In this document: positions 18,573-27,269 of the stretch, piece after piece
Numbering within the stretch: position 1 is the first letter of the stretch
How the letters are laid out: the number at the start of each line of letters is the position of its first letter
Source: Clostridiaceae bacterium
GTDB taxonomy: Bacteria > Bacillota > Clostridia > Acetivibrionales > Acetivibrionaceae
DNA: 61,635 bases
Reading direction: 5' to 3'
Assembly: GCA_012519925.1 (NCBI GenBank)
Contig: JAAYPF010000170.1
Coordinates: 1 to 61,635 of the forward strand
The notes under the pieces: model-generated
Databases searched by the model: none
Told to the model about the DNA's origin: nothing
The model's input: the letters and a program-made list of their open reading frames with translations, nothing else
Made by a program: the position numbers and the translations under genes

Positions 18573-18620
18573 ATTACACATCTTTGAATGAAATGAAAGA
18601 GCTCGATGTCCCTAATCTTT
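18571..18620 (+). repeat. dispersed two-hairpin repeat, degenerate array unit 3
   Basis: TTATTACACATCTTTGAATGAAATGAAAG followed directly by GCTCGATGTCCC. The segment between the two hairpins is deleted. Confidence 0.65.
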
Positions 18621-18682
18621 GATTCGATTTTTTTCTAATGAAGTCAAAGAAGATTTGAGTTACATTATATGGAGTGGATAGT

Positions 18683-18946
18683 ATGACAAACTATTATGTA
18701 GGTTTAGAATCAAGATCCCATGCTTTTTTGCTAGAACGAAGGATGAAAAATGAAGGAATTAAATGTGAAATTTCCTTTGTACCTAGGGAAGTTATGAACG
18801 ACTTATGTAATATGGGGATAAAGTTTGATGAAAGTGTATTTGCAATGGCAGTAAATTTGTTGAGACGCTGCGGTTTGCCAGGTTGTAGGCTATACAAAGA
18901 GACAGTAATGCCTTATGGATTTACATACAGTGAAGTACAAATATAG
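18683..18946 (+). CDS. small DUF3343-like protein
   Basis: An 87-residue protein. GGAGTGG lies just before the ATG at 18683; an in-frame GTG at 18674 overlaps that site. The opening TNYYVGLESRSHAFLLERRM and the later VPREVM resemble the DUF3343 (Se/S carrier-like) fold, in which a short strand and a helix precede a PRE/PRP motif, but the usual Cys-Gly signature is replaced by a downstream RRCGLPGC. The match is loose. It sits after the repeat array and convergent to the RmlB-like gene. Expression and function are unknown. Confidence 0.5.
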   Translation: MTNYYVGLESRSHAFLLERRMKNEGIKCEISFVPREVMNDLCNMGIKFDESVFAMAVNLLRRCGLPGCRLYKETVMPYGFTYSEVQI

Positions 18947-18952
18947 GACTTG

Positions 18953-18990
18953 AAAAAAACAAGGAGGCTGTGTTAAAACCAGTCTCCTTG
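18953..18990 (-). terminator. terminator of the RmlB-like gene
   Basis: On the minus strand an 11-bp stem (CAAGGAGACTG / CAGCCTCCTTG, one wobble) is followed by seven T residues, 32 bases after the stop of the minus-strand gene. Confidence 0.85.
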
Positions 18991-19021
18991 AAGTCTTTAC
19001 TTGCTTTAATAAATTTTTGTT

Positions 19022-20002
19022 TTACATCCACAAATCTTTATTTTCCTTGTACCAACGAACAGTATCTAATAGACCGTCATCTAAATTATACTTATGTCCC
19101 CAACTGAGGTTGTTTCTGATTTTATAACTATTCACGGTGTTATGGATTTCTAAATTGTCGTGCTCCTTTGCTGAATTCAATTGTATCGCTGGTTTCCCTA
19201 GTATTTTAAGGATTCTATTTGCGATTTCCCCATCGGTACTTTCTATACCTGATCCTATATTATAAATTTCTCCATTTTTACCGTAAAATAATATCCTTAT
19301 TAAAGCTGTGCAGTGGTCAAGAACATATAACCATTCACGATGTATATTATTGGCTTCATTAAGGCATATAGTTTTATTTTCAATAGTGTTTTTAATACAT
19401 AAGGGGATAAAATTGTCTATATGCTGATAAGGCCCATAATTGCAGCAACACCTACTAATTATGGCAGGAAAATTAAAGTTTGTGGAAAAAGATTTAACAA
19501 GCATATCAGAGCTTGCTTTTGAGATTATATAAGGGTTTTGAGATGAAAAGCCTGAGTCTTCGCTCAAATAGCTTTCCTTATCGTTAGTAGGACTGTAGAT
19601 ATTAGTTGTAGAAACCTGAATAAAACGGTTTCCTTTATAATTATTTTTACTCCAGAAGTGACGTGCACTTTCAAGTAATCGAAGTGTTCCCAAAACGTTT
19701 GTTTCAAAATAAGAAGCAGGTGTTATTAAGCTTTTTTTAGGGCATGTTTCGCAAGCAAAGTTAATAATATAGTCAGGATGATGTTTTTTTATAACGTAAT
19801 TAACAAGCTCCTGATTAAGTATATTACCTTTTACAAAATGATAACGTGGTGACCTCTCAATTTCTCTAAGGTTATTATATCTTGATGGAGAGGTGAGATT
19901 GTCATAGTTTATGATAATATAACTTTTGTTTCTTCTAAAAAAATAGTTGATAAAATTACTTCCTACAAAACCTGAACCACCCGTTACTAGAAGCACTTTC
20001 AT
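19022..20002 (-). CDS. RmlB-like NAD-dependent epimerase/dehydratase with altered active site
   Basis: A 326-residue extended short-chain dehydrogenase most like dTDP-glucose 4,6-dehydratase: GGSGFVGSNFINYFF (NAD loop), NVLGTLRLLE, the YxxxK motif (NPYIISKASSDM), RCCCNYGPYQH and EWLYVLDHCTALI. RmlB enzymes carry Thr-Asp-Glu in STDEVYG, where Asp and Glu do the dehydration; here the segment reads STTNIYS, so both acids are gone. It is therefore probably not a working 4,6-dehydratase, though it may bind a nucleotide sugar or act as another SDR. AAGGAAAGTG precedes the ATG at 20002. It is divergent from a DUF881 gene and has no sugar-nucleotide operon around it. Confidence 0.75.
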   Translation of the reverse strand: MKVLLVTGGSGFVGSNFINYFFRRNKSYIIINYDNLTSPSRYNNLREIERSPRYHFVKGNILNQELVNYVIKKHHPDYIINFACETCPKKSLITPASYFETNVLGTLRLLESARHFWSKNNYKGNRFIQVSTTNIYSPTNDKESYLSEDSGFSSQNPYIISKASSDMLVKSFSTNFNFPAIISRCCCNYGPYQHIDNFIPLCIKNTIENKTICLNEANNIHREWLYVLDHCTALIRILFYGKNGEIYNIGSGIESTDGEIANRILKILGKPAIQLNSAKEHDNLEIHNTVNSYKIRNNLSWGHKYNLDDGLLDTVRWYKENKDLWM

Positions 20003-20115
20003 ATAAATCACTTTCCTTAAATTTTTACAATTAAGCCGCATTATCTTATGTATACTTCATTATATTCATATACAAGAAAAAAGTGATTGATTTAAAAATT
20101 TTGCTTTTGATGTAC

Positions 20116-20143
20116 TTGAATTAGTATAATTTTGTAGTAGAAT
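20116..20143 (+). promoter_or_regulatory. putative promoter of DUF881 gene
   Basis: TTGAAT (20116-20121), a 16-base spacer and TAGAAT (20138-20143). A closely similar sequence lies upstream of the second DUF881 locus at 26127-26154, matching over about 40 bases. Confidence 0.5.
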
Positions 20144-20277
20144 AAGAATTAGGTTATGTAGAAATGATAAACTTTCAGTTACCATTTAAAAGCTTAAAGC
20201 ATTTATTTTTCGGAGTAGCCTTGTTTTATTCTGAATACTTATGTTTTGATTGCAAACACATTATGGAGGTAATTGTA

Positions 20278-20979
20278 ATGATAGTCAGTAGAAATCTATC
20301 TATAACATTAATATGTATTATTCTTGGAGTTATGTTAGCGTGGCAGTATAAAAGTATACTGAATAATAATAAAAGAGATACTACAAATATCGTAAGATTA
20401 GAGTCGGTTAAAGACGAATTGCTAGCTCAAAAGGAAAATAATGAAGATTTGAGAAAGAGAAACGAGGAGTTGCAAAATCGGGTTTTGGAATATGAAAGTT
20501 CTCAAGGGGATAGAAGCCAATTAGAGAAAAGCTTAGAGGCTGAGTTGGAAAGAGCTAGATGGATAGCAGGTCTAACTGATGTTGAAGGTGCTGGAGTAGT
20601 TGTTAAAATTGAGTACATTGGAAAAGATTCTATTAGAGAAAATGCGATTTTACGTTTAATAAACGAGCTTAAGGCAGCGGAAGCTCAAGCTATATCCATT
20701 GAAGGTGAGAGAATTGTTGCTATGAGTGAAATCAAAAAAGCAGGGGATTTCATTGTGGTAAATGGCAAACAAATGGTTAGTCCTTTTACAGTCAAAGCAA
20801 TAGCAGACCCTAAAAAACTCGAGAACTCATTGACAATGATTGGTGGAATTGTGGAAGAACTTCAAATGCTTTTTGAAGTAAAGGTTACCATAGAAAGAAA
20901 AGACAATATTACTATCCCAAAGGTTAGAGATGACGGTTCTGTTCTAAAATACGATCTGCTTAACACCAAAAAACTGTAA
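20278..20979 (+). CDS. DUF881 family protein
   Basis: A 233-residue DUF881 protein with one N-terminal membrane helix (NLSITLICIILGVMLAWQYK), a coiled coil (~45-100), and the extracellular DUF881 domain (ARWIAGLTDVEGAGVVVKIE; INELKAAEAQAISIEGERIV; PFTVKAIADPKKLENSL). The family is widespread near division and sporulation genes in Firmicutes; its biochemical role is unknown. TGGAGG precedes the ATG at 20278; an upstream open frame to 20164 has no site. It resembles the protein at 27266 most closely (shared MLAWQYKS/VAWQYKS segment), so they are likely paralogues. Its stop codon lies within the terminator shared with the convergent gene. Confidence 0.85.
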   Translation: MIVSRNLSITLICIILGVMLAWQYKSILNNNKRDTTNIVRLESVKDELLAQKENNEDLRKRNEELQNRVLEYESSQGDRSQLEKSLEAELERARWIAGLTDVEGAGVVVKIEYIGKDSIRENAILRLINELKAAEAQAISIEGERIVAMSEIKKAGDFIVVNGKQMVSPFTVKAIADPKKLENSLTMIGGIVEELQMLFEVKVTIERKDNITIPKVRDDGSVLKYDLLNTKKL

Positions 20980-20999
20980 GATTATCTTACTTGTTTTTT
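20968..20999. terminator. bidirectional terminator overlapping two stop codons
   Basis: AAAAAAC-T-GTAAGA / TCTTAC-TT-GTTTTTT with loop TTA. The left arm contains the TAA of the DUF881 gene (20977-20979). The loop side and right arm contain the last codons of the minus-strand gene (stop at 20987-20989). Only seven bases separate the two convergent genes. Confidence 0.8.
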
Positions 21000-21421
21000 G
21001 TAAGCTTTTTTAAGTAGTCTGCAGTTATATGGGAAAAACCTGCACCGGGCATCATTGGTAGTTCTTCTGTTTCTTCATTTTGGCTCGTGCTTTTAATATC
21101 AGGGACAGTATTATTTTGGGAATATATTTGATTATTTACACTTTTACATTCATATTGACTTTGTATATTTCTACAATTGCTTTCAAATTCAAAATGGTTT
21201 TCGAAGCTAACTAGCCTTGAAGCTATTTCAATTAAAGTTTCCTCTAGTTTTTTTATTGATTTATTAATTTCGTTTACACTCTCTAATAGTAAATTGATAG
21301 TTTCTCTATCAGCAGCTTTATTAGAGTTAATATTTATATTTTCATCCGATTCAGCAATATCTTTTTTGATTTTTTTCTCAGACTCCCTGTTTATGTAAGG
21401 TCTTCTATTATATGAATACAT
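20987..21421 (-). CDS. hypothetical coiled-coil protein
   Basis: A 144-residue soluble, hydrophilic protein I do not recognise. A basic N-terminus rich in Tyr/Arg/Asn (MYSYNRRPYINRESEKKIKK) is followed by a predicted coiled coil at about 40-75 (INLLLESVNEINKSIKKLEE). A polar Asn/Gln-rich stretch and a hydrophobic PMMPGAGFSHITADYLKKL end follow. AGGGGGG precedes the ATG. Genes flanking it are envelope- or spore-associated, but no function can be claimed. Confidence 0.65.
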   Translation of the reverse strand: MYSYNRRPYINRESEKKIKKDIAESDENININSNKAADRETINLLLESVNEINKSIKKLEETLIEIASRLVSFENHFEFESNCRNIQSQYECKSVNNQIYSQNNTVPDIKSTSQNEETEELPMMPGAGFSHITADYLKKLTKNK

Positions 21422-21539
21422 ATAAAAACCCCCCTTTACTGCTATTATATTAATTTATGAAAAAATTGTGCTAAAAATAAATAAGATGCTTTGAAATCTT
21501 TAAAGACCATCTAATAGAAATCCAGTAAAAGTTAAGTAT

Positions 21540-21567
21540 AAAAGCGACACTTAATAACAAGTGTCGC
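21540..21567 (-). terminator. terminator of CBM25-like gene
   Basis: A perfect 9-bp stem GCGACACTT / AAGTGTCGC with 6-base loop. On the minus strand it is followed by TTTTAT. It lies about ten bases after the stop. Confidence 0.8.
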
Positions 21568-21576
21568 TCTTACGGG

Positions 21577-21903
21577 TTATTTAGTTATATCAAAGGAGTA
21601 ATTCATTCCTGAGTTATTATCCCAGTTGTTAGCACAATCCTTAAAACATATATTGAGAGTATCTGATTTCAAAACGGGTATAGTAGCTTCAAAGCCTGTA
21701 TCTGTCTTGGCTAAAGGATAGTCAAATTCATTGTCCCAGTTATTGCTAAAACCTACTCGTGCAAATACATGTGAGGCTCCGCTCTTCGATAAAAGACCAT
21801 CATATACTACTGTAATATTTTCTCCCACCGTTGGGATTGCAGGTTGTATTGTTACTCCGTTTCTCATATATTCCTTACTGCTACTTTTACTTACTCTTGG
21901 CAT
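21577..21903 (-). CDS. stand-alone CBM25-like carbohydrate-binding protein
   Basis: A 108-residue protein made of a single starch-type carbohydrate-binding fold. Residues ~16-106 resemble CBM25: TVGENITVVYDG at the start, FARVGFSNNWDNEFDY with the aromatic ligands, ATIPVLKSDTLNICFKD, and the terminal WDNNSGMNYSFDI, which matches the CBM25 WDNN-G-NY signature. There is no signal peptide, anchor or catalytic domain, so it is either cytoplasmic (for example glycogen-binding) or exported by another route. The gene is monocistronic with its own terminator. Confidence 0.75.
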   Translation of the reverse strand: MPRVSKSSSKEYMRNGVTIQPAIPTVGENITVVYDGLLSKSGASHVFARVGFSNNWDNEFDYPLAKTDTGFEATIPVLKSDTLNICFKDCANNWDNNSGMNYSFDITK

Positions 21904-22447
21904 ATAATACCTCCAATAAAAATAATATTAATAAATATTTAGATTGTTGCTAATAATTCTTTTGCACTTATTTATTATTTGCTGGGAAATAAAAAATTAC
22001 TTACAGCAAAATGTAAATACATGGATATTCTGATTCGTAATCGTATATAATTGATATAGCCAAACTTTTCTTGGGGATTAGAATATTGAAAAAAATGCCT
22101 TAAAGAAGATATAAATGAATAAAATAACAAAGTTGATTAAAATTAAGTGAATTAAAGTTGTTGAAATTACAAATGCTTTATTTAGATAGCCAAAGTGAAG
22201 GAAACTTAATTTGTTTATTCCTGAATTAAATAGGGGAAAAAAATAAGTATTTTTTAGTTTAGGAAAATAGATCTTTTTATTTCCATTTAAACAAAGAATA
22301 TTTATGCTTTTTGCACAGCAAAATAATATTCCTCTGTATGGAAGTGTTAAGCTTACATGATTGGCAATGTAGCATCAATATTAGGTTGTTTTTGAAATAG
22401 TCTTAGATGTTTATTAATAATTGTATTAGAATGAAAGGATGAATTGA
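21904..22447. other. 544-bp gene-free region
   Basis: No supported gene. It holds the promoters of the divergent CBM25-like and nucleotidyltransferase genes. Two weak hairpins are visible: TTTGCTG / CAGCAAA (21978-22010) and a GAATATT..TTTTGC-ACA-GCAAAA..AATATTC structure (near 22297-22331). I see no riboswitch motif. Confidence 0.5.
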
Positions 22448-24907
22448 ATGAAAGCGGTTATCATGGCAGGAGGAGAAGGTACTCGATTAAGGCCTCTTAC
22501 CTGTAACAGGCCGAAGCCGATGGTGCCCATAGTAAACAAGCCGGTAATGGAACACATTATTGAGTTGTTGAAAAAATACAACATAACGGACATAGCTGTC
22601 ACATTGCAGTATCTACCGGATCTCATAAAGGAGTATTTTGGAGACGGATCCGAGTATGGAGTGAATCTTAAATACTATGTTGAGGATACTCCAATGGGCA
22701 CTGCAGGAAGCGTTAAAAACGCTGAAGAATTCTTAGATGACACATTTATTGTTATAAGTGGAGATGCATTAACAGATATTAATCTAAGTAAAGCCATAGA
22801 TTATCATATGAAAAAGCAATCTATGGCAACTTTGGTCTTAAAAAAAGTTGATATCCCGTTGGAATATGGAGTTGTAGTTACTAATGAAGATGGAAGAATC
22901 ATAAGATTTTTGGAAAAGCCGAGCTGGGGAGAAGTATTCAGTGACACTGTTAATACCGGTATCTATATACTTTCACCGGAGGTTTTAAAATTCTTTAATA
23001 AAAATGAAGTGTTTGATTTTAGTAAAGACCTATTCCCTATGATACTAAAGGATAATAAACCCATGTATGGCTTCGTTACAGATGAGTACTGGTGTGATAT
23101 TGGAGACTTGAGGGCATACTGGCAAGCAAATATGGATGTACTTGACCAAAAGGTAGAGGTACAAATACCGGGGAATATGATAAGAGAAAAAGTTTGGATC
23201 GGGGATGGGACAACTATTGAAGATGGTGTCGCAATACAAGGACCTTGTTTAATTGGAGCGAACACTAAAATTAAAAGTAATGCAATGCTAGATAGCTATT
23301 GTATTATTGGAGACAACACTTTAATATCAGAGAGCAGCAGTGTTAAGAAAAGTGTAATATGGAAAGGGTGTGTCATAGATAAGAATGTCGAAATACGGGG
23401 GACAGTAATATGTAATAAAGTAAATATGAAAGAGCATTCTTCTTCTTTTGAGAATTCAGTTATCGGTTGTGACACAATAATAAAAGAGAATGCAATAATT
23501 AAACCTAACATAAAGATCTGGCCGAACAAAATGGTAGAAGAAGCTACAGAAGTAAATTCGAATCTTGTATGGGGAACAAAATCCATACGCTCAATTTTTG
23601 GACAGAGAGGACTTGCAGGTGAAATAAATGTAGATATAACCCCAGAATATGCTTCGAAACTCGGTGCTGCTTATGGTGCAACCCTGAAAGGTAAAGGTAC
23701 TGTAGGGGTAAGTTGTGAAGAATCGAGTGCAGCAAAAATGCTAAAAATTTCTTTTATATCAGGTTTGTTATCAGCTGGGCTTAAAGTCATAGATTTAGGT
23801 ATATTGCATTTACCGGTATCAAGATCTGCAATAAGATTTTATGGAGTTGATGGAGGAATCCACATAAGTACTTCAAGTATTAATTCAGGTAGATTACATG
23901 TTGACTTTTTAGATACAAAGGGCAGCAACATAGATAGAGCAATGGAAAGAAAGATTGAAAATGCTTTTGCACGGGAGGATTTTAGTAGATGTGAAGGTGA
24001 TGTGATTAAGGAGTTGGAAGTGGTACCGGATTTTACTTCCTTCTATTTAAGAAACATAATAAACAACGCAAAGAATAAGAGTTTTGAATATAAGATAGCT
24101 TTAAATTCACCTTCAAAAGCTATACTAAAAACTGTTTCAGGTCTATTAAAAAGCTTTGGTTGCTCTGTTGAGGAGACAAATCTCAATTTAGATTTATTAA
24201 GGGGAAAAGGAAGCAGCGAGTCAAATGAATTGAATTATTTCACAAGCATGGTAAAAATGGGTGATTTCGATTTTGGAATATCAATAGAAGATAATTCGGA
24301 GAGAATGATGCTTGTTGATAACAAGGGAAGAATAATAAATGAAGATATGTTTACAGCTCTTGTATCATTAATTTTATTTAAGACTATAGAGGGTGGAACT
24401 GTGGTTGTACCATTATCTACAACTCATGTTGTAGAAAAGCTGGCTAAGGAAAATCATGGAAAGGTTATTAGAACAAAGACTTCTCACCAGGATGTGATGA
24501 ATAAAATTCTCGGAAACGAAATGAAGTCAGAGTCTATAGATCAGTTTAATTTTCATTTTGATGCAATTTCTGCTCTCATAAAAATAATGGACTTTTTAAA
24601 GTCTAATAACTATAAGCTTGTAGATTTAATCAATATGATACCAGATTTTTATGTAGATGAAAAAGAAGTAGAGTGTTCTTGGAACGCAAAGGGTAAGGTA
24701 ATGAGGCGGATAATCCAGGAAAGTGATAATAATAGTATAGAGACGTTAGAAGGTGTAAAAATTTTTAAAGACGGTGGATGGGTATTGATACTTCCCGATT
24801 CGGAGCAGCCTGTTTGCAGGATTAAGAGTGAAAGCTATTCTGCTGAGATTGCTCAGGAATTGACCAGCGTTTATGCCGATAAAGTTGCTCAAATAAGCAG
24901 AAGTTAA
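22448..24907 (+). CDS. nucleotidyltransferase fused to degenerate phosphomannomutase
   Basis: An 819-residue three-part protein. Residues ~1-235 are a sugar-phosphate nucleotidyltransferase ([30 protein letters not shown]; a GDALTD metal site; FLEKPSWGE). Residues ~250-375 form a left-handed beta-helix with hexapeptide repeats. Residues ~380-815 follow the phosphomannomutase/phosphoglucomutase fold ([19 protein letters not shown]). The mutase active-site loop TASHNP is replaced by STSSINS, and the metal loop DGDGDR by IEDNSERM, so this half is unlikely to be a normal mutase. Such fusions are known in Clostridia and cyanobacteria. It probably makes an activated hexose; the mutase-like part may be regulatory. 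Confidence 0.88.
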   Translation: MKAVIMAGGEGTRLRPLTCNRPKPMVPIVNKPVMEHIIELLKKYNITDIAVTLQYLPDLIKEYFGDGSEYGVNLKYYVEDTPMGTAGSVKNAEEFLDDTFIVISGDALTDINLSKAIDYHMKKQSMATLVLKKVDIPLEYGVVVTNEDGRIIRFLEKPSWGEVFSDTVNTGIYILSPEVLKFFNKNEVFDFSKDLFPMILKDNKPMYGFVTDEYWCDIGDLRAYWQANMDVLDQKVEVQIPGNMIREKVWIGDGTTIEDGVAIQGPCLIGANTKIKSNAMLDSYCIIGDNTLISESSSVKKSVIWKGCVIDKNVEIRGTVICNKVNMKEHSSSFENSVIGCDTIIKENAIIKPNIKIWPNKMVEEATEVNSNLVWGTKSIRSIFGQRGLAGEINVDITPEYASKLGAAYGATLKGKGTVGVSCEESSAAKMLKISFISGLLSAGLKVIDLGILHLPVSRSAIRFYGVDGGIHISTSSINSGRLHVDFLDTKGSNIDRAMERKIENAFAREDFSRCEGDVIKELEVVPDFTSFYLRNIINNAKNKSFEYKIALNSPSKAILKTVSGLLKSFGCSVEETNLNLDLLRGKGSSESNELNYFTSMVKMGDFDFGISIEDNSERMMLVDNKGRIINEDMFTALVSLILFKTIEGGTVVVPLSTTHVVEKLAKENHGKVIRTKTSHQDVMNKILGNEMKSESIDQFNFHFDAISALIKIMDFLKSNNYKLVDLINMIPDFYVDEKEVECSWNAKGKVMRRIIQESDNNSIETLEGVKIFKDGGWVLILPDSEQPVCRIKSESYSAEIAQELTSVYADKVAQISRS

Positions 24908-24920
24908 AAAAATTATGCAG

Positions 24921-24989
24921 CAATAAAAACTCCGAGGCATCGAGCCCCTCAGGTTTTGCCTCTTTCACTTCGTTTAAAAGAGGCTTAAT
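24921..24989 (-). repeat. dispersed two-hairpin repeat, reverse-strand copy
   Basis: Read on the minus strand it starts TTATTAAGCCTCTTTTAAACG and ends CCTCGGAGTTTTT. Hairpin 1 pairs GCCTCTTT with AAAGAGGC. Hairpin 2 pairs CTGAGG with CCTCGG. It begins directly in the minus-strand T-run of the 24990-25025 terminator. Confidence 0.85.
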
Positions 24990-25025
24990 AAAAAATTGTG
25001 ATGGCTTATACCATCACAATTTTTT
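24990..25025. terminator. bidirectional terminator
   Basis: A perfect 15-bp stem AAAAAATTGTGATGG / CCATCACAATTTTTT with 6-base loop between convergent genes ending at 24907 and 25169. Confidence 0.92.
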
Positions 25026-25168
25026 ATTGTCTAACAAAGCACATTAAATTTATAGAAGAGCTTCATATAAAGGCATAGCTCAAAGCAGTGCAAGTATCCA
25101 TTAATCCTACAAAGCATTTCTATGCATCCTGATATTTTCACGCATTTAAATAATTTTCAAACTGTATA

Positions 25169-26014
25169 TTAATTCTCCAATTCCGAAACAAATACCAACT
25201 GTATATTTTTCTTATCAAACTCCGGCAACATCTCCTGTATTGCCTGTGCAGTAATTTTGCCTCCTTCAATGCCTACATGCCCGATAGCAATAGATTTCCC
25301 GTTTTTCAATGCAATTTCTCCCGCTTTTCTAAGCTGTTCCTTAACATGTTCCTTTGTAGTTTGACCATCAAGGAAGATATCTCTCTCGTAAAAAGTAACA
25401 CCTTTTTCAGTTGCAATTTGCCTTACGACAGATTTTGCACTAGTTTTACTGTCTAAAAAATACACACCCTTTTCTTTAATAATATCTAGGACATCAGAAA
25501 TAATACGTTCATCAGCACTGATTTTCGAACCCATATGTATATTTGCTCCGACTGCATAAGGAACATCTGAAAAGGCTTCGGAAGTTATCATATAAACATC
25601 ATTGTCGCTTAAGGTGGAAACAATCGGTTTTGGACCAAGCCAGCTAATTTTACCATTAACCGGTTCCATAGGTAAATGTACAATTACTTCAAAACCCTTT
25701 TCGAAAGCTTCTTTTGCATCAATTTGACTATAGCTTAAAAAAGGCATTACAGCAAAAGTTAAATGCCTTTTTATAGACATCATTTCTTTTACACCGTTCC
25801 TATCCGAGCCAAAATCATCAATGACAATTGCAAGCTTTCCAGTTGAATTTTCTTTTACTGATGTATCTACTGTATACGCTTTTTCAGAAACGAAAAGAGA
25901 TTTATTGATAAAAAATTGCAGACTTAAACCTAATATAAAAAAGCATATAAAGATAATCTTTAGTAGATTAATTACTTGAGATCTTTTAAATACAATGAAG
26001 TGAACTCTTTTCAT
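25169..26014 (-). CDS. divergent polysaccharide deacetylase (YibQ/DUF610-like)
   Basis: A 281-residue protein of the divergent polysaccharide deacetylase family (PF04748 type), which shares the NodB-like barrel but often lacks deacetylase metal ligands. Residues ~13-36 form one membrane helix (NLLKIIFICFFILGLSLQFF). The domain shows KLAIVIDDFGSDRNG, TFAVMPFLSYS, EVIVHLPMEP, VPYAVGANIHMGS, VYFLDSKTSAKS and SIAIGHVGIEGG. AGGTG lies before the ATG at 26014; the frame runs upstream to 26098 without a better site. It is likely an envelope-anchored protein facing outside. The gene stands alone. Confidence 0.85.
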   Translation of the reverse strand: MKRVHFIVFKRSQVINLLKIIFICFFILGLSLQFFINKSLFVSEKAYTVDTSVKENSTGKLAIVIDDFGSDRNGVKEMMSIKRHLTFAVMPFLSYSQIDAKEAFEKGFEVIVHLPMEPVNGKISWLGPKPIVSTLSDNDVYMITSEAFSDVPYAVGANIHMGSKISADERIISDVLDIIKEKGVYFLDSKTSAKSVVRQIATEKGVTFYERDIFLDGQTTKEHVKEQLRKAGEIALKNGKSIAIGHVGIEGGKITAQAIQEMLPEFDKKNIQLVFVSELEN

Positions 26015-26552
26015 AATATAAACACCTGAAGATAAAGAGGTATCTATGATTAGTATACTAAGGAGATATTGATTTATTACATAAAAATTTATAGACAAAC
26101 TTCTTGAGAAGAATTGTATATAACACTTGAAATAGTAAAATTTTATAGTAGAATTAAGAATGAGGATAAAATATTTCGTTTAAGATAGGCGAAAATTAAG
26201 ATAAGACCCTTTCAATAAAAATCTTTACAATATTTAGTTAAAACATGGCATGGGTGTAAGAATTTAGGACTATAGTATTTAGTACTCAGAATATTAATTT
26301 CTTTCCTACTCTAGGTTCTAAATCTTGAATTCTCTATCTGAGCATTGCTATAATTTACGTAGAATAAAAAGTTTGAAAAAAGTCTTATTAGAGGATATAA
26401 GCCCGTCAAATTAAATTATATATGAGGGTGACAATAGACTAGTTGTTTTCAAATATCACCTAATAAGCTAATGTGCGTTGATGCTTACTAAGATAAACCT
26501 ATATAGTATGATATGTTGCCATGAAGGAAGTACTAAGAAGGGATGAGTTCAT
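26015..26552. other. 538-bp intergenic region
   Basis: It lies between the minus-strand deacetylase and the DUF881 pair. Apart from the promoter-like sequence at 26127-26154 it is AT-rich, without a gene or recognisable RNA element. Confidence 0.5.
26127..26154 (+). promoter_or_regulatory. putative promoter, paralogous to 20116-20143
   Basis: TTGAAA (26127-26132), a 16-base spacer and TAGAAT (26149-26154), followed by TAAGAATGAGG. The block matches the one upstream of the single DUF881 gene over about 40 bases. It lies about 400 bases before the DUF881 pair, implying a long leader if it drives them. Confidence 0.4.
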
Positions 26553-27269
26553 ATGAATAATAAAGATAAAAAGTATATATTGATGTTTATATTCATTTTG
26601 TTTGGACTTTTAACTACAGTGCAATTTAGGAGTATAGTGAACAGTTCAAAAAACAAGCCTTCTATAGCGTATGAAATCGATAAGCTTAAGAAGGAACTAG
26701 ATTTGGAAATAGCTGAAGGGAATAGGCTTAGAGAAGAAATTGATTTTAATTTAAAAAAGAAGGAAAGTATTTTAAAGACTTTTTCTAGTGGAAATGATAA
26801 TGGACAATTGACGGATCAATGGGAAACTGCAAAGCTTTACGCAGGACTTACTGATGTAATAGGAGAAGGTGTTGTTTTGACTTTAAATGATGCAACAGAA
26901 AAAAACCCCTTTCAATCTAGTTTGAGTTTACTACATTCTGAAGATATTTATGAAGTAGTTAATGAGCTTAAAAAAGCTGGCGCACAAGCAATTTCAATAA
27001 ATAATGAGAGGGTGCTTCCAACAACGGAAGTTGTATGTGCTGGACCTACAATTCGTGTTAACAGAAATAGGTATGCAGTACCTTTTGAAATTAAGGCTAT
27101 TGGTGATCCTAAGCGTTTGTATTCAACTTTTAATGATAGTATTATTTTTGCTTCTTTAAGTGCGTTTGGAATAAGAGTTGATATAAAAGAAGTTAAGAAC
27201 ATAGAGATACCAAAATACAATGGAAACTTAGATAACTTGCTTAAGGGTCTGGAGGTAGCCAATCCATGA
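26553..27269 (+). CDS. DUF881 family protein
   Basis: A 238-residue DUF881 protein with an N-terminal membrane helix (YILMFIFILFGLLTTVQF), a short coiled coil (~35-75) and the DUF881 domain (AKLYAGLTDVIGEGVVLTLN; VNELKKAGAQAISINNERVL; VPFEIKAIGDPKRLYSTF). The stop overlaps the start of the next DUF881 gene by four bases (ATGA), so the two are translationally coupled. The weak GGGATG motif before its ATG is the only visible ribosome binding site. Paired DUF881 genes are typical of Firmicutes. Confidence 0.87.
   Translation: MNNKDKKYILMFIFILFGLLTTVQFRSIVNSSKNKPSIAYEIDKLKKELDLEIAEGNRLREEIDFNLKKKESILKTFSSGNDNGQLTDQWETAKLYAGLTDVIGEGVVLTLNDATEKNPFQSSLSLLHSEDIYEVVNELKKAGAQAISINNERVLPTTEVVCAGPTIRVNRNRYAVPFEIKAIGDPKRLYSTFNDSIIFASLSAFGIRVDIKEVKNIEIPKYNGNLDNLLKGLEVANP

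Noticed and set aside
18442-18620. Tandem repeats considered as a CRISPR array
   Set aside because: The units adjoin without unique spacers, carry internal hairpins and are dispersed at other loci; no cas genes are present.
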